Positions 43,610 through 52,503 of a DNA stretch of 64,000 nt are shown one piece after another; position 1 is the first letter of the stretch; each line of letters starts with the position of its first letter. The position numbers were made by a program, and so were the translations under genes. The stretch is from Bdellovibrionales bacterium (lineage in GTDB: Bacteria > Bdellovibrionota > FAC87 > UBA2466): NCBI GenBank assembly GCA_005776395.1, contig SXPJ01000026.1, positions 1-64,000 on the forward strand. The letters run 5' to 3'. Below the pieces are notes generated by a model. It ran no database searches, was not told the origin of the DNA, and saw only the letters and a list, made by a program, of their open reading frames with translations.

Positions 43610-45132
43610 GCTGCAACTTGAATTGAACTTGATTTACTTTTGTTTTTAGGAAGTAAAATTACAAATCGAGTATTTAAAGAGGTCTCATCTAGAGTTAAAG
43701 TTCCTCCATGCTCCATAATAAGAGTGCGCGAAATTCCTAGTCCCAAACCAGTTCCTTTTCCCACCTCTTTTGTAGTGAAAAACTGGTCAAAGAGATTACT
43801 CCTGTAGGATTGAGGAATGCCAGCTCCACTATCTATCACTGAAATCTCAATATGCTCTTCCTTTTCTTTAATATCGATCTCAATCCATTTCATATTTAAT
43901 GTTTCAACCGCATCACAGGCATTATTAATAAGATTAATGAGCACTTGAGATATTTGTGAAGGACGACACTCTATCAGCAACTGATCTGAAATAACTGTTG
44001 TTTTTAAAGAGATCTCATGGTTTTTAATCTTTTGTCGACACAAGGCTATAGTTTCATTAATAATCAATTGTAAAGAGGTACTAATGAAAGGATCCTTTTT
44101 CCCCTCGCGAGCGAGTCGACGCATACCCTGCATTACACTAGAAATTCTTAATGCACTCTTTTCTATAGATTGTGCCATATCAATAATAACTGGCAAATTA
44201 CTAAGCTCCTCTTTAACTATCTCTTGAATTTGATTTGAATAGCTCGTGATTATTGCTAAGGGGGTCCCTATCTCATGCATAATTTCAGCGGCCATCTTTC
44301 CAATCTCAGACAAGCGATTAGTTGAGATCAGTTGCATCCTCTGTTCTAAGGCTAGCCGTTCTGCGGCCCTCTTTTCTGTAATATCCATTCCAAAAACATC
44401 AATAGATTGAGATTTTTTATTAAAAACAAACTCCAGTAAAAAGATCTGATTCGAACTTAAAATCTCCTGTCGCTGGATCTCATTAGTTTTGAGAACAGTT
44501 TGAATCACCTCTTGTTCAAGTGGCGGGACAAGACTCCCTTTTTGACAATTCCACACATAAACTATAGGCATTGCTGCCGCATTGAAATAGTTTAAATACC
44601 CATTAAAATCGATCCGTAATATAGGGAAAGGGGATTCTGAAGGAATTCCTGCGGGACCATACTTTTCTTGTTCTGTTTTAGTAGTCAACTCTTTTTCAAA
44701 GTGACTACTTTCAATTAATGCCTGTTCTGTTGTATGCACCAACATAAGGTAATCAAAAAGTGTATCATGAATACAAAAGTCGGAGAGAGAAATTCCTTTT
44801 GCGGTTAATTCTTCGAGATGTTCAACAACAGGGCTTCCTACAAATATCGTATAGGATTCAGAAGGCAGTAAAATTACCTGACCTTTGAATTTAAATCCAT
44901 TAGCCTTATATTTAATTATTATCATCTCTTCTGGGATCAACACATTATCTGGCATTGATTCAGAAACCACTATTTGAAATAAATTCGATACCGTTTGATG
45001 AGAGTCGATTTTAGGGCATGCTTTTTTTATGGCTTGACTAGCCTCCACAATCACCTGTTTGCTATCAAAAAGAAAATAAAAGGCTGTGATCTTTTCTAAA
45101 GTGGATTTTTCGATGTTGAGTGTCTTTATCAT
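43606..45132 (-). CDS. HNOBA-domain sensor histidine kinase (H-NOX partner)
   Basis: A 508-residue soluble kinase. Residues 1-138 match the heme-NO-binding-associated (HNOBA) domain of soluble guanylate cyclase: FYFLFDSKQVIVEASQAIKK, then FKGQVILLPSESYTIFVGSP, VVEHLEELTAKGISLSDFCI and HDTLFDYLMLVHTTE. A PAS-like segment (about 165-255) follows. The kinase core has H286 in AAEIMHEIGTPLAIITSYSN, the N box NLINNACDAVETL, DSGAGIPQSYRSNLFDQFFT and GKGTGLGLGISRTL. It starts one base after the H-NOX stop. It should autophosphorylate in response to NO bound by the H-NOX protein. No response regulator is adjacent. Confidence 0.85.
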   Translation of the reverse strand: MIKTLNIEKSTLEKITAFYFLFDSKQVIVEASQAIKKACPKIDSHQTVSNLFQIVVSESMPDNVLIPEEMIIIKYKANGFKFKGQVILLPSESYTIFVGSPVVEHLEELTAKGISLSDFCIHDTLFDYLMLVHTTEQALIESSHFEKELTTKTEQEKYGPAGIPSESPFPILRIDFNGYLNYFNAAAMPIVYVWNCQKGSLVPPLEQEVIQTVLKTNEIQRQEILSSNQIFLLEFVFNKKSQSIDVFGMDITEKRAAERLALEQRMQLISTNRLSEIGKMAAEIMHEIGTPLAIITSYSNQIQEIVKEELSNLPVIIDMAQSIEKSALRISSVMQGMRRLAREGKKDPFISTSLQLIINETIALCRQKIKNHEISLKTTVISDQLLIECRPSQISQVLINLINNACDAVETLNMKWIEIDIKEKEEHIEISVIDSGAGIPQSYRSNLFDQFFTTKEVGKGTGLGLGISRTLIMEHGGTLTLDETSLNTRFVILLPKNKSKSSSIQVAA

Positions 45133-45133
45133 T

Positions 45134-45676
45134 TTAGTAAGTTACTTCAAACTCATCATGATCATGACCATCTTTTTTGCTTTTAATTGAACGAATAGTC
45201 GCAGGTGTCTCAAATCGCTTTCCTAATCCTTTAACTAATCCTATCATCATTGAAGTCAAACCTGGTCGATTGGAGTAGTAGTGAAGAATGAGAGAATGCT
45301 CTTTTTGATCGGTACAAATAATTTTAGGAGGGATAAGAGCGGGATGAGTCAGTCTAATTCTAGAATGAAGATTATTCATGTTAGATAAAAACTCTCCCAC
45401 ATTATTTCCGCACATTTTCACTAAATCCCCATAGCCCTCATCTGCAGTAAAGAGAATCCAATACTCGCCAAATCCTTCAAGAGCCGCTTCTAAGGAGACA
45501 CCTAATGTTTCAGCAGCAGCGATTGCTAGTTTATAGGTAATCTCATCCGGATAGGGCAACATACTGACAAAGGTTTGCTCACTGACCTCTGCCTTTTCTC
45601 GAATTTTATTCCACCCCTCTTTACCTACTTTACTAGTCACAAAATCTTGAAGCCCTTTATTGACCAATCCATACAT
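45134..45676 (-). CDS. Heme NO-binding (H-NOX) sensor protein
   Basis: A 180-residue H-NOX protein: YGLVNKGLQDFVTSKVGKEG, then YPDEITYKLAIAAAETLGVS, FGEYWILFTADEGYGDLV and LSNMNNLHSRIRLTHPALIP. H104 in NNLHSRI is the proximal heme ligand and Y133/S135/R137 form the YxSxR motif that binds heme propionates. The distal pocket lacks an obvious Tyr at position 140, which suits NO selectivity over oxygen. The gene precedes the HNOBA kinase by one base, so together they rebuild a sensor that is one polypeptide in guanylate cyclase. Confidence 0.92.
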   Translation of the reverse strand: MYGLVNKGLQDFVTSKVGKEGWNKIREKAEVSEQTFVSMLPYPDEITYKLAIAAAETLGVSLEAALEGFGEYWILFTADEGYGDLVKMCGNNVGEFLSNMNNLHSRIRLTHPALIPPKIICTDQKEHSLILHYYSNRPGLTSMMIGLVKGLGKRFETPATIRSIKSKKDGHDHDEFEVTY

Positions 45677-45829
45677 AAAAATCCTTTCGTTTAAACCTCA
45701 TTTTTTTTTAACAACCCCTAACCTCATAAATATCGGAAAAGATCTCTCTAATGTTTAGGAATTGTTGTGATTATTCTACTTAACGAATTAACTCACAATT
45801 AAGATGACTTAGGTGCAGCAGTTCTCGAA

Positions 45830-45885
45830 GAGCCACAGTGCATGATAAAAAGCGGAGTCATTCAAGAGTTTAAATATAAAAGTGG
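45830..45885 (-). repeat. Partial copy (56 bp) of the 154-bp hairpin repeat
   Basis: On the minus strand this matches the right part of the repeat at 19141-19294: CTTGAATGACTCCGC and TTTTTATCATGCACTGTGG, continuing as a diverged arm with about five substitutions, mostly transitions. The other arm and the loop are missing. It is a decayed copy 480 bases before the full copy at 46366. Confidence 0.65.
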
Positions 45886-45906
45886 GACTAGCAAAAAAAC
45901 AAAAAG

Positions 45907-46191
45907 CTACATTCCTTTTGAACAAACGCCCTTTTTAGGACACTCATCGATATGCCAATCGAGATCGCAGTATTCACTCTTTCCACAGGTGGAATCTTTC
46001 AAGCAGCATTTGTATTTTTTTGGGGGTGCATCAGCTTCTTTGATTGGTCTGGTTAGCGAACTTCCGGAGACAGCAGGATCATTACTGGCTCCATGATTTA
46101 CACTTTCCTTATCATCGGCTTGAGTTGTCCCCGTTAAACTGACGAAGATTGCAATGATAATGAAAAATATTAGTCCGGTCCTTGCTACCAT
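45907..46191 (-). CDS. Small exported Cys-rich protein
   Basis: A 94-residue protein with a signal peptide (RTGLIFFIIIAIFVSLTGTTQA). The last 40 residues hold six to seven Cys (KYKCCLKDSTCGKSEYCDLD, then DECPKKGVCSKG), a disulfide-knotted mini-domain. The ATG at 46191 follows GGGAGGA with five bases spacing. I recognise no family. Like the large Cys-rich protein at 12441 it points to an oxidising envelope. Confidence 0.6.
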   Translation of the reverse strand: MVARTGLIFFIIIAIFVSLTGTTQADDKESVNHGASNDPAVSGSSLTRPIKEADAPPKKYKCCLKDSTCGKSEYCDLDWHIDECPKKGVCSKGM

Positions 46192-46365
46192 CAAAATCCT
46201 CCCATTTTCTGCATTTTATTTTATTAGTTAGTTTCCCCTAAAACAAGAAGTAAAGTAGTAACCTTTTTGATTTTTTGGATTAGATAGATCATTTTCTATA
46301 CTCCAAAATTTCGACGATTGTTGTGGGAATTAATAAGCACGACTTAGCGAGTTAATACGGCTGTA

Positions 46366-46519
46366 CCATTGGGGTGATTTTATGGCAGTTCATTCAAGAA
46401 TTTGGATATGAAAGTGGGGCGTACAGCGACTTTCCTTGGAGCTGGTAGCCCCATTTTCATATCCAAATTCTTGAATGGCTCCACTTTTTATCGCGCGCTG
46501 TGACTTACCGAGAATCGCT
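46366..46519 (+). repeat. 154-bp hairpin repeat, copy 2 (upstream of dsbD-like gene)
   Basis: Same length and ends as 19141-19294 (CCATTGGGGTGATTTTATG to CCGAGAATCGCT). Arms 46390-46417 and 46451-46478 form the 28-base inverted repeat with a few mismatches, and the loop is almost identical. It ends 45 bases before the ATG of the dsbD-like gene. The rest of the 46192-46564 gap shows nothing else. Confidence 0.85.
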
Positions 46520-46564
46520 GAAAGAATTTTGCTTTTTTAGGCTGCATAGATTTAAAATAATAAA

Positions 46565-47749
46565 ATGTCTTTACCATTTGTGTCTTCAGATATCTTGGCA
46601 AGCCTAAGCAGCTTTTGGCACCTTCTAAGAAGTGTCGATTCCAACCAAATTAAAACCATTGCCAATGAACAAAGCTGGCTAGCCATTCTCTTGTGTTTTG
46701 GCTCAGGTATTTTAACCAGTCTTACCCCCTGCATCTATCCAATGATTCCCATTACAATTAATATTTTTGGACGCGCATCTCAAAAACAAGGGGCTCATAA
46801 AAAAATAGCTTCCTTCAACCTACATACATTTTTCTTAAGCTCTGTATATGTAGCCGGAATGGCCACTACCTATTCCATCATGGGCTTAGTCGCCGGAATG
46901 ACAGGCTCCTTATTTGGAAAAATTCTTCAAAGCAGTTTTACTCTCGGTTTCCTTACTATTCTTTTTTTAGTATTGGCCCTAGGCCAATGGGGATTATTTA
47001 AGATTGCTCTACCAGCTTCATGGCAAACCAAACTTTCCAGAATAGGCGATTCTGAAAGCCTGCCAGGAATTTTTTTGATGGGCCTTTTCTCAGGACTCAT
47101 TATAAGTCCTTGCGTCGGCCCGGTCATTGCGGGAATTCTCGCCTTTATTTTTGACACCTCAAATGCTTGGCGCGGATTCATTTACTTTTTAAGTTTTTCA
47201 TTGGGGTTAGGGGTTTTATTTCTGTTAATTGGTGGATTCTCAGGGGTTCTTGCAAAACTTCCACGATCAGGCAATTGGATGTTGAACATCAATCGCTTTT
47301 TAGCCACCCTCATGTTACTCGCCGCAGGTTATTATGGAGGTCTCTGGTATCACAAAGCCTTAGGCCCCTCCCCTAAGCCCAACACTTCTCAAGTCAGCTC
47401 AGATATTCACTGGAAAAACAATGAAACTGAGGCTCTAAAAATCGCTAAAGAAAAAAACATTCCTATCTTCGTCGACTTTGCAGCTGAGTGGTGTGAAGCT
47501 TGTCATGTAATCGAAAAAACTGTCTTTACAAATGTCGAGGTGATTTCTGAATTAAACTCTCGTTTTGTGCCTCTTCGAATTGATGTCACTGAGTCCAATG
47601 ACGCCAATGAAAAAATATTACAGAAATATGGAATTCTAAGCCTTCCCACTTTGGTGTTCATTAACTCAGCAGGAAAAATCCTGAAAAATCCTAGAGTACA
47701 TGGTGTTATATCTTCTCAGGAATTCTTAAAAATATTAAAAACTTTTTAG
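46565..47749 (+). CDS. DsbD-like thiol:disulfide interchange protein
   Basis: A 394-residue protein. Residues about 35-265 form the eight-helix electron-relay domain, with LTSLTPCIYPMIPITINIFG and LFSGLIISPCVGPVIAGILA carrying the two membrane cysteines. Residues about 275-394 form a periplasmic thioredoxin domain with FVDFAAEWCEACHVIEKTVF. The N-terminal alpha domain of E. coli DsbD is missing, so it is the CcdA-plus-thioredoxin form. It carries reducing power from cytoplasmic thioredoxin (see 28135) to envelope proteins. The 154-bp repeat lies upstream. Confidence 0.87.
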   Translation: MSLPFVSSDILASLSSFWHLLRSVDSNQIKTIANEQSWLAILLCFGSGILTSLTPCIYPMIPITINIFGRASQKQGAHKKIASFNLHTFFLSSVYVAGMATTYSIMGLVAGMTGSLFGKILQSSFTLGFLTILFLVLALGQWGLFKIALPASWQTKLSRIGDSESLPGIFLMGLFSGLIISPCVGPVIAGILAFIFDTSNAWRGFIYFLSFSLGLGVLFLLIGGFSGVLAKLPRSGNWMLNINRFLATLMLLAAGYYGGLWYHKALGPSPKPNTSQVSSDIHWKNNETEALKIAKEKNIPIFVDFAAEWCEACHVIEKTVFTNVEVISELNSRFVPLRIDVTESNDANEKILQKYGILSLPTLVFINSAGKILKNPRVHGVISSQEFLKILKTF

Positions 47750-47882
47750 TTCCCTACCGAAAAACATTCTAATTCCTCAATGATTTCAGAGCAAAAAATG
47801 CTTCTTTATTCATAATCGTTTTCTGCCCCAAGTCACTCTATTAAGTTTCTCACCTTTTTCTTCGGTTTTTCCGAACCATTTA

Positions 47883-48860
47883 GTGGAGAACTCTATAGTG
47901 TTCACGGCTTTCCGAAAAAACTCAAAAGGCTTAAGTCAGAGACTTAGGCAAATCTTTTTACCTTCGCTTTCTGTGCTATTAATTTCCTCAGGGCTTACTG
48001 CGTTAATTTGGACTGTTCTAACACCTATACAGCCCAAGAACTATCCACCAGAGACCAAAAATGACAAGCATTCCCTTTTTTCTACGAACTACCCTGCAAA
48101 TAGCAACTTTCAACGAGAGCTTGTAGAGCTTAAAAATAAAAATGAACTTAAACCCAATGATGAGTTAGAAATTCAAAGAAGTCTCCTTGCCACCACCGAT
48201 TACCTAGACATTCCTCCCTCAGTACTCTGGTGCCTCTTATTTCAGGAGAGTCGGCTCAACCATCTAGAGGGAATTGAATCCGAAAAATCTTCCTCTGGTC
48301 TCGGACAATTTTCACGTTTCAGTTTTTTTGAAATTAATTATCAACTAGAACGTTACAGTCCTAACAATCTAAATTTACTGTATTTGACATTCGGCCGAGA
48401 CATTAGACCCATTGAAGCTAAACGCAAGGACCCCTTGAGCCCCTCCTCCTACTACTCGATTCCAACTGCGGTTACCTCTTCGGCTATTTTTCTGAACAAT
48501 CGCTACTATCAACTATCTCGAATTCTAGATAAACGATCAATTGCCTACAATCCGGAAATACTATGGATGTTTGCCGCGATGGCGTACAACAAAGGATCTC
48601 GTTCTGTATTAAGTCTTTGGAATACTATCCATCGAAAAAGAGGAACTGAGAAATTTAACCAATTTCTGAACGACTATGAATATTTTAAGAATACTATCAA
48701 TGACTCAAGCATTCTTACCAAGTCCTTAATAAAAATCTGGGACAAAACCAAAGCTATTCCTTATGCAAATGAGCTACGAATCCACACCCGAAATATTTCC
48801 TCCTGTGCAATATCCCCCCTTCTGCAAACCACCCGTTCATTAACCGAGGTGGGACCATGA
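47883..48860 (+). CDS. Membrane-anchored lytic transglycosylase-like protein
   Basis: A 325-residue protein with one N-terminal membrane segment (FLPSLSVLLISSGLTALIWT). The domain at about residues 105-250 fits the SLT pattern: IPPSVLWCLLFQESRLNHLE with the probable catalytic Glu, SSSGLGQFSRFSFFEI, and later WMFAAMAYNKGSRSVLSLWN. It would cut peptidoglycan. Its stop overlaps the next gene by four bases, and a TonB-like gene follows, so the three may form an envelope-energised unit. Start at GTG; a second GTG lies five codons later. Confidence 0.68.
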   Translation: MENSIVFTAFRKNSKGLSQRLRQIFLPSLSVLLISSGLTALIWTVLTPIQPKNYPPETKNDKHSLFSTNYPANSNFQRELVELKNKNELKPNDELEIQRSLLATTDYLDIPPSVLWCLLFQESRLNHLEGIESEKSSSGLGQFSRFSFFEINYQLERYSPNNLNLLYLTFGRDIRPIEAKRKDPLSPSSYYSIPTAVTSSAIFLNNRYYQLSRILDKRSIAYNPEILWMFAAMAYNKGSRSVLSLWNTIHRKRGTEKFNQFLNDYEYFKNTINDSSILTKSLIKIWDKTKAIPYANELRIHTRNISSCAISPLLQTTRSLTEVGP

Positions 48861-49396
48861 AACTCCAAAACCTAAATTTAAAACAACTACACCTTTTCAT
48901 CTCTACACCTCAGGGTGTGACTATCCTATTTCTATTCGTGTCCGCATTTGCCTTTACTTTGCTCTATCGTTCTTCAACCCTCTCACAATTTAAAGGACAA
49001 CCGTTATCAACAAGCTACCTAACCCTGCTAAAATCTGTAAACGAAGGGGGTTACTCGAAATTTCAACAGGATAAAAGTGAACTAAAAAAATACATCTCTA
49101 CAATTTTAAATGATCCCAGAAATGAAGATGAAGAGACTCATGCTTCCAATATCGCTCTCTATTTTTTTCCAGAACTTTTGTCAGACTCAAACTTTGAAAA
49201 ATCAGCAGCTCTTGAGCTTTGGGCACCTTTTGAAATTGCCATAGAAAAAAGCCCCAGGACTCCTGAGGCTAGAATGCTCTTTGAAATAATGAAGAGCAAT
49301 ATTTGGAATTACGAAAACCCAAAAATGAAAAATGCAGGGTTGTCACCTCATGCGCAAGAGACCCTGAAGGTTTATCATGAACTTAGTTCACCTTAA
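48857..49396 (+). CDS. Single-pass membrane protein of unknown function
   Basis: A 179-residue protein with a membrane segment (GVTILFLFVSAFAFTLLY, about residues 20-37) and a helical periplasmic part (SELKKYISTILNDPRNEDEE, then ALELWAPFEIAIEKSPRTPE). No family is recognised. It is between a transglycosylase gene (overlap of four bases) and a TonB-like gene (18 bases), and is likely part of the same complex. Confidence 0.6.
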   Translation: MKLQNLNLKQLHLFISTPQGVTILFLFVSAFAFTLLYRSSTLSQFKGQPLSTSYLTLLKSVNEGGYSKFQQDKSELKKYISTILNDPRNEDEETHASNIALYFFPELLSDSNFEKSAALELWAPFEIAIEKSPRTPEARMLFEIMKSNIWNYENPKMKNAGLSPHAQETLKVYHELSSP

Positions 49397-49414
49397 TAGA
49401 ACTGGAGATATTTT

Positions 49415-50431
49415 TTGAACTCCTCAAACGGATATTTCGATGACTTTTATAGTACCCCCAAGCGAGGAGCTGGGTTTACTTTTATTATTTCCGTTCTACT
49501 GCACTCTGCTCTACTTTTCCTTTACGTTCCCACCTTTATTGCTGAAACCTCAGAATCCAAAAAGCAGGAACCTATTGAAATTATCGATTACAGAGAAGTT
49601 TTACCACAATCTTCCCAACAACCATCTCGACAAGTTGTCCCCAAATTAAAAACACCTGAGTCTCAAATCGCTGAAACAGAGGATGCTCTTAATCGAAATA
49701 TTGATCCCAATGCAAAATACCTAGGGGCCAAAAATCAAAGTGCAGAGAAAGAGATGCGAGCGAGTCGAATTGATGATTTTAGAAGTCAACAAGGAACCGG
49801 AGCCAAGGGAATTCCTACTCAGGTCGAAGCCATCCCTCCCACTGTAGAGGAACTAGGTAAGGAAGAGGAACTTTCAGAGGAGGGAGATTTCCCAAGTCAG
49901 GCCAATTCAAAACAAAAAACCGGAATCAAAAGAGATTGGAAAACGCTCTCTTTAAAAGATCTCAGCATCGAAGGTGATGGAGGAGCTGCGGCGGCAACTG
50001 ATGACAAACTTGATGTGGATCGCGGAGAGAGAACTTTACTCAGTACCCGAGAATATAAGTTTTTCGGTTACTATCAAAGAATCAAAGAGCTATTACGACA
50101 GTACTGGAAACCCAATATCGAACATCAGATGGCTCGAATTTGGGGAAAAGGAAAACAGATTAAAGAAGATGAGCTTGTAACACGAGTCTTAGTCCTTTTA
50201 GATGAAAAAGGACAGATCAGTAAAATCTCAAAACTAACTAGTTCAGGATATATCGAATTAGATGAAGCCGCCGTAGAGGCATTTCAAACCGCAGCCCCCT
50301 TTCCTAACCCTCCAAAAGCAATGTTAGATGATGACGGTTTTGTAAGAATCAATTGGGACTTTATTCTCACAACCGATAATAGCCCCAGAATTCAGTTTCG
50401 AAATGTGGGAAGTGTTCCCCCTCCTTACTAA
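49415..50431 (+). CDS. TonB-like protein
   Basis: A 338-residue protein: a membrane segment near the N-terminus (AGFTFIISVLLHSALLFLYV), a long Pro/Gln/Glu-rich linker, and a C-terminal TonB/TolA-type domain (YYQRIKELLRQYWKPNIEHQ, then VTRVLVLLDEKGQISKISKL, SGYIELDEAAVEAFQTAAPF and PNPP). It spans the periplasm. In this operon with a transglycosylase it could serve motility, gliding or cell-wall work instead of nutrient uptake. It starts at TTG. Confidence 0.75.
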   Translation: MNSSNGYFDDFYSTPKRGAGFTFIISVLLHSALLFLYVPTFIAETSESKKQEPIEIIDYREVLPQSSQQPSRQVVPKLKTPESQIAETEDALNRNIDPNAKYLGAKNQSAEKEMRASRIDDFRSQQGTGAKGIPTQVEAIPPTVEELGKEEELSEEGDFPSQANSKQKTGIKRDWKTLSLKDLSIEGDGGAAAATDDKLDVDRGERTLLSTREYKFFGYYQRIKELLRQYWKPNIEHQMARIWGKGKQIKEDELVTRVLVLLDEKGQISKISKLTSSGYIELDEAAVEAFQTAAPFPNPPKAMLDDDGFVRINWDFILTTDNSPRIQFRNVGSVPPPY

Positions 50432-50451
50432 CAAAAGCAATCTCCACGAAC

Positions 50452-50751
50452 CTATCTCGGTTGATAGGTCATGCATCGAATGGTTTTTTCTATTCTCCCC
50501 ACCTGAATCGATTCTGTAGTACATTCATAATCTCGATTAAATTTGCAATTCTTAACCTTGCACGCCCCCACTCCCGCTAGAGGGGTAATAAGCTCAGCAT
50601 GACCATCCACGGGCAGATAGGTGTCACAGTCTGGAAAAATAAAATCTCCAATAGTAATGGCCTTTGCATGACAGGTATTGCCCGTGTTGTAAGCACAAGC
50701 AACTGCATCACACTTTGTAACTTGTGGCATTTCAAGAATCGTCTTAGGCAT
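50452..50751 (-). CDS. DUF1540 double-domain protein
   Basis: A 99-residue cytosolic protein with two DUF1540 units: KCDAVACAYNTGNTCHAKAI with a later CDTY, and ACKVKNCKFNRDYECTTESI with CMTYQP. Each has four Cys in the C-x4-C-x6-C spacing expected of a small metal-binding module. Function unknown; the family is common in spore formers and some deltaproteobacteria. A good AGGAGG site precedes the ATG. Confidence 0.82.
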   Translation of the reverse strand: MPKTILEMPQVTKCDAVACAYNTGNTCHAKAITIGDFIFPDCDTYLPVDGHAELITPLAGVGACKVKNCKFNRDYECTTESIQVGRIEKTIRCMTYQPR

Positions 50752-50825
50752 AGCTTCCTCCTAGAAAATTAATATATGCAACTCAGAAGCCATGAAATTT
50801 GAAATAAGATTGAGAGGGTCAGCTT

Positions 50826-51329
50826 TTACGATTCGATCACAAACTTAATAGGGGCCACAAGAACTCGCTTTTTAAAAAGCGGGTCAAACTTCCACTCTTT
50901 GCTGGCTTGAATCGCCGCTAGATCTAACAAAGGATACCCAGAGGTCCGAAGAATTTCAGTGTGAGAAACTTGACCATTAGTTTTTAAAGTAAGTTTAAGT
51001 TCAACAGTTCCCTGCCATCCATGATCAATCGCCTCTTGTGGATAAACAGGCAAAGTATTTCCGCTTTTGACTATCTCTTCCGGAGTAAGGGTTTTTGCAA
51101 CTCCCAAGAATCTATTATCCTTTGAATCTAATTTTAAATCAGACAAAACATTCTCAGTTCTTTTCTGTTGAAGTTTTTTCTTCTCTATTCTTTGAATCCC
51201 ATGAACTCCAGTCACAAAAACAGGGGCTACAGTCTCAGCTTTCAAGTTCGCAGTAAATCCAAAGGGGCTCACCCCCTTTAAAAAAAAGAGGTGAAGTACC
51301 AGCGAAACAATAAGAGCAATAAAACTCAT
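50826..51329 (-). CDS. TonB-family energy transducer
   Basis: A 167-residue protein with an N-terminal membrane anchor (SFIALIVSLVLHLFFLKGVS) and a C-terminal TonB domain (AIDHGWQGTVELKLTLKTNG, then TEILRTSGYPLLDLAAIQAS and KEWKFDP). The linker is short. It closes the receptor-lipoprotein-TonB operon, so it most likely powers the receptor at 52504. It begins one base after the lipoprotein stop. Confidence 0.82.
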   Translation of the reverse strand: MSFIALIVSLVLHLFFLKGVSPFGFTANLKAETVAPVFVTGVHGIQRIEKKKLQQKRTENVLSDLKLDSKDNRFLGVAKTLTPEEIVKSGNTLPVYPQEAIDHGWQGTVELKLTLKTNGQVSHTEILRTSGYPLLDLAAIQASKEWKFDPLFKKRVLVAPIKFVIES

Positions 51330-51330
51330 C

Positions 51331-52488
51331 TTAATTAGCTAATACCATATGGTATGGAGGTAAGCCCACTTCATAGTAGGTATTAAATACGGGCTGTAAT
51401 GTCTTTATATCATAAACCCAAATCCCTGGTTTTTTAGGATCTCTATCACTCAAGTAAAAAAAGGACCGATCTTCATCCATAAGAATCTGATGAAGCGAGT
51501 AGTTTCCAGGATCTCTTAAAATAGATATCACCTTTCCGTCACTCCTTCTAAATGCAACTAATTGAGTTTCAGGCTTCATTCCGTAAATATTTTTAGCAAT
51601 TATCGCTACTCCCACAGTCTTACTAAGCAATGCACAATCGATAATATCTCCTCCTAACTTTTGCTCATCCGTAACCCATCCCAAAGATTTTAAGTTCGAA
51701 TCAAAGAGCTCGACTCCGCCATACAACACCCCAAGTTTTCCCGCTTCCCCTACCGACAACTCACCTTCAAGTATTTTGAGTTCAGTTACGGGATTGGTTC
51801 CTTTAAGGGTTATGATCTGAAGCACTCTATCAGTAGCTAAATCTAGTACAGCCAACTGAGATTTATTAGAGGGTTTAAATCCTTCTTCAGAGTTCAACCG
51901 CTGCATGAGGATGAGTAGCTGGTTGTTGAGCAATTTCATCCATGTCATTTCAGGAAACCCATCGGGATCGGTGCTTTCAAGGGTCTTACTATCGGCCGAT
52001 TCAAAAAGATCGATCTCTTTTAAGGTTTCTCCTGTAGTGGGATTTAATTTAAGCAGTATCTTACTTTCAAGGCGGCTCACATAGGCTACCTTAGAACTCA
52101 CAACAGCTATATCCTGAGGATTAGTCCCTCTCCCCACACTAAACTGTCCTAATACCTGTTTTTTATTTCTCTGTCCCCACTGGATATTGTCGGCCCCAAG
52201 ACGGTTAACAACATAAAAATAGGGACTGTTTTCAGGCGAACGAACAATAGCATCAGAATAAATGGAACTTTCAAAGGATTGTAATTCGGATTGAAGTAAG
52301 TCGACCCCTACCAAAACACCTGAATGATAATCAGAGGTAGCTACAAGCAGGTGATTAAATCTCTCAGAAGATAAGGGCGGAAGCTTCGCAGGAACAATCT
52401 TAATTCGATCACAACCCAATAAAGTTATAATGACGACAATAGAAAATAAAACATTCCAAATTACCTGCTCCCATCTTTTATCAACCAT
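51331..52488 (-). CDS. Lipoprotein with predicted beta-propeller
   Basis: A 385-residue protein whose signal sequence ends in a lipobox (VVIITLLGCDRIKI), so it is likely lipid-anchored. Repeated strands (HLLVATSDYHSGVLVGVDLL, AVVSSKVAYVSRLESKILLK, AVLDLATDRVLQIITLKGTN) look like YVTN-type propeller blades. It sits between a TonB-dependent receptor gene and a tonB gene and may be a surface or periplasmic substrate-binding partner. The transported compound is unknown. Confidence 0.65.
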   Translation of the reverse strand: MVDKRWEQVIWNVLFSIVVIITLLGCDRIKIVPAKLPPLSSERFNHLLVATSDYHSGVLVGVDLLQSELQSFESSIYSDAIVRSPENSPYFYVVNRLGADNIQWGQRNKKQVLGQFSVGRGTNPQDIAVVSSKVAYVSRLESKILLKLNPTTGETLKEIDLFESADSKTLESTDPDGFPEMTWMKLLNNQLLILMQRLNSEEGFKPSNKSQLAVLDLATDRVLQIITLKGTNPVTELKILEGELSVGEAGKLGVLYGGVELFDSNLKSLGWVTDEQKLGGDIIDCALLSKTVGVAIIAKNIYGMKPETQLVAFRRSDGKVISILRDPGNYSLHQILMDEDRSFFYLSDRDPKKPGIWVYDIKTLQPVFNTYYEVGLPPYHMVLAN

Positions 52489-52503
52489 ACTTTCCTCTTC
52501 TTT

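Noticed and set aside
45842-46096. 84-codon plus-strand ORF
   Set aside because: Begins in the decayed repeat and runs antisense through the small Cys-rich gene, which has a signal peptide and a good ribosome site.
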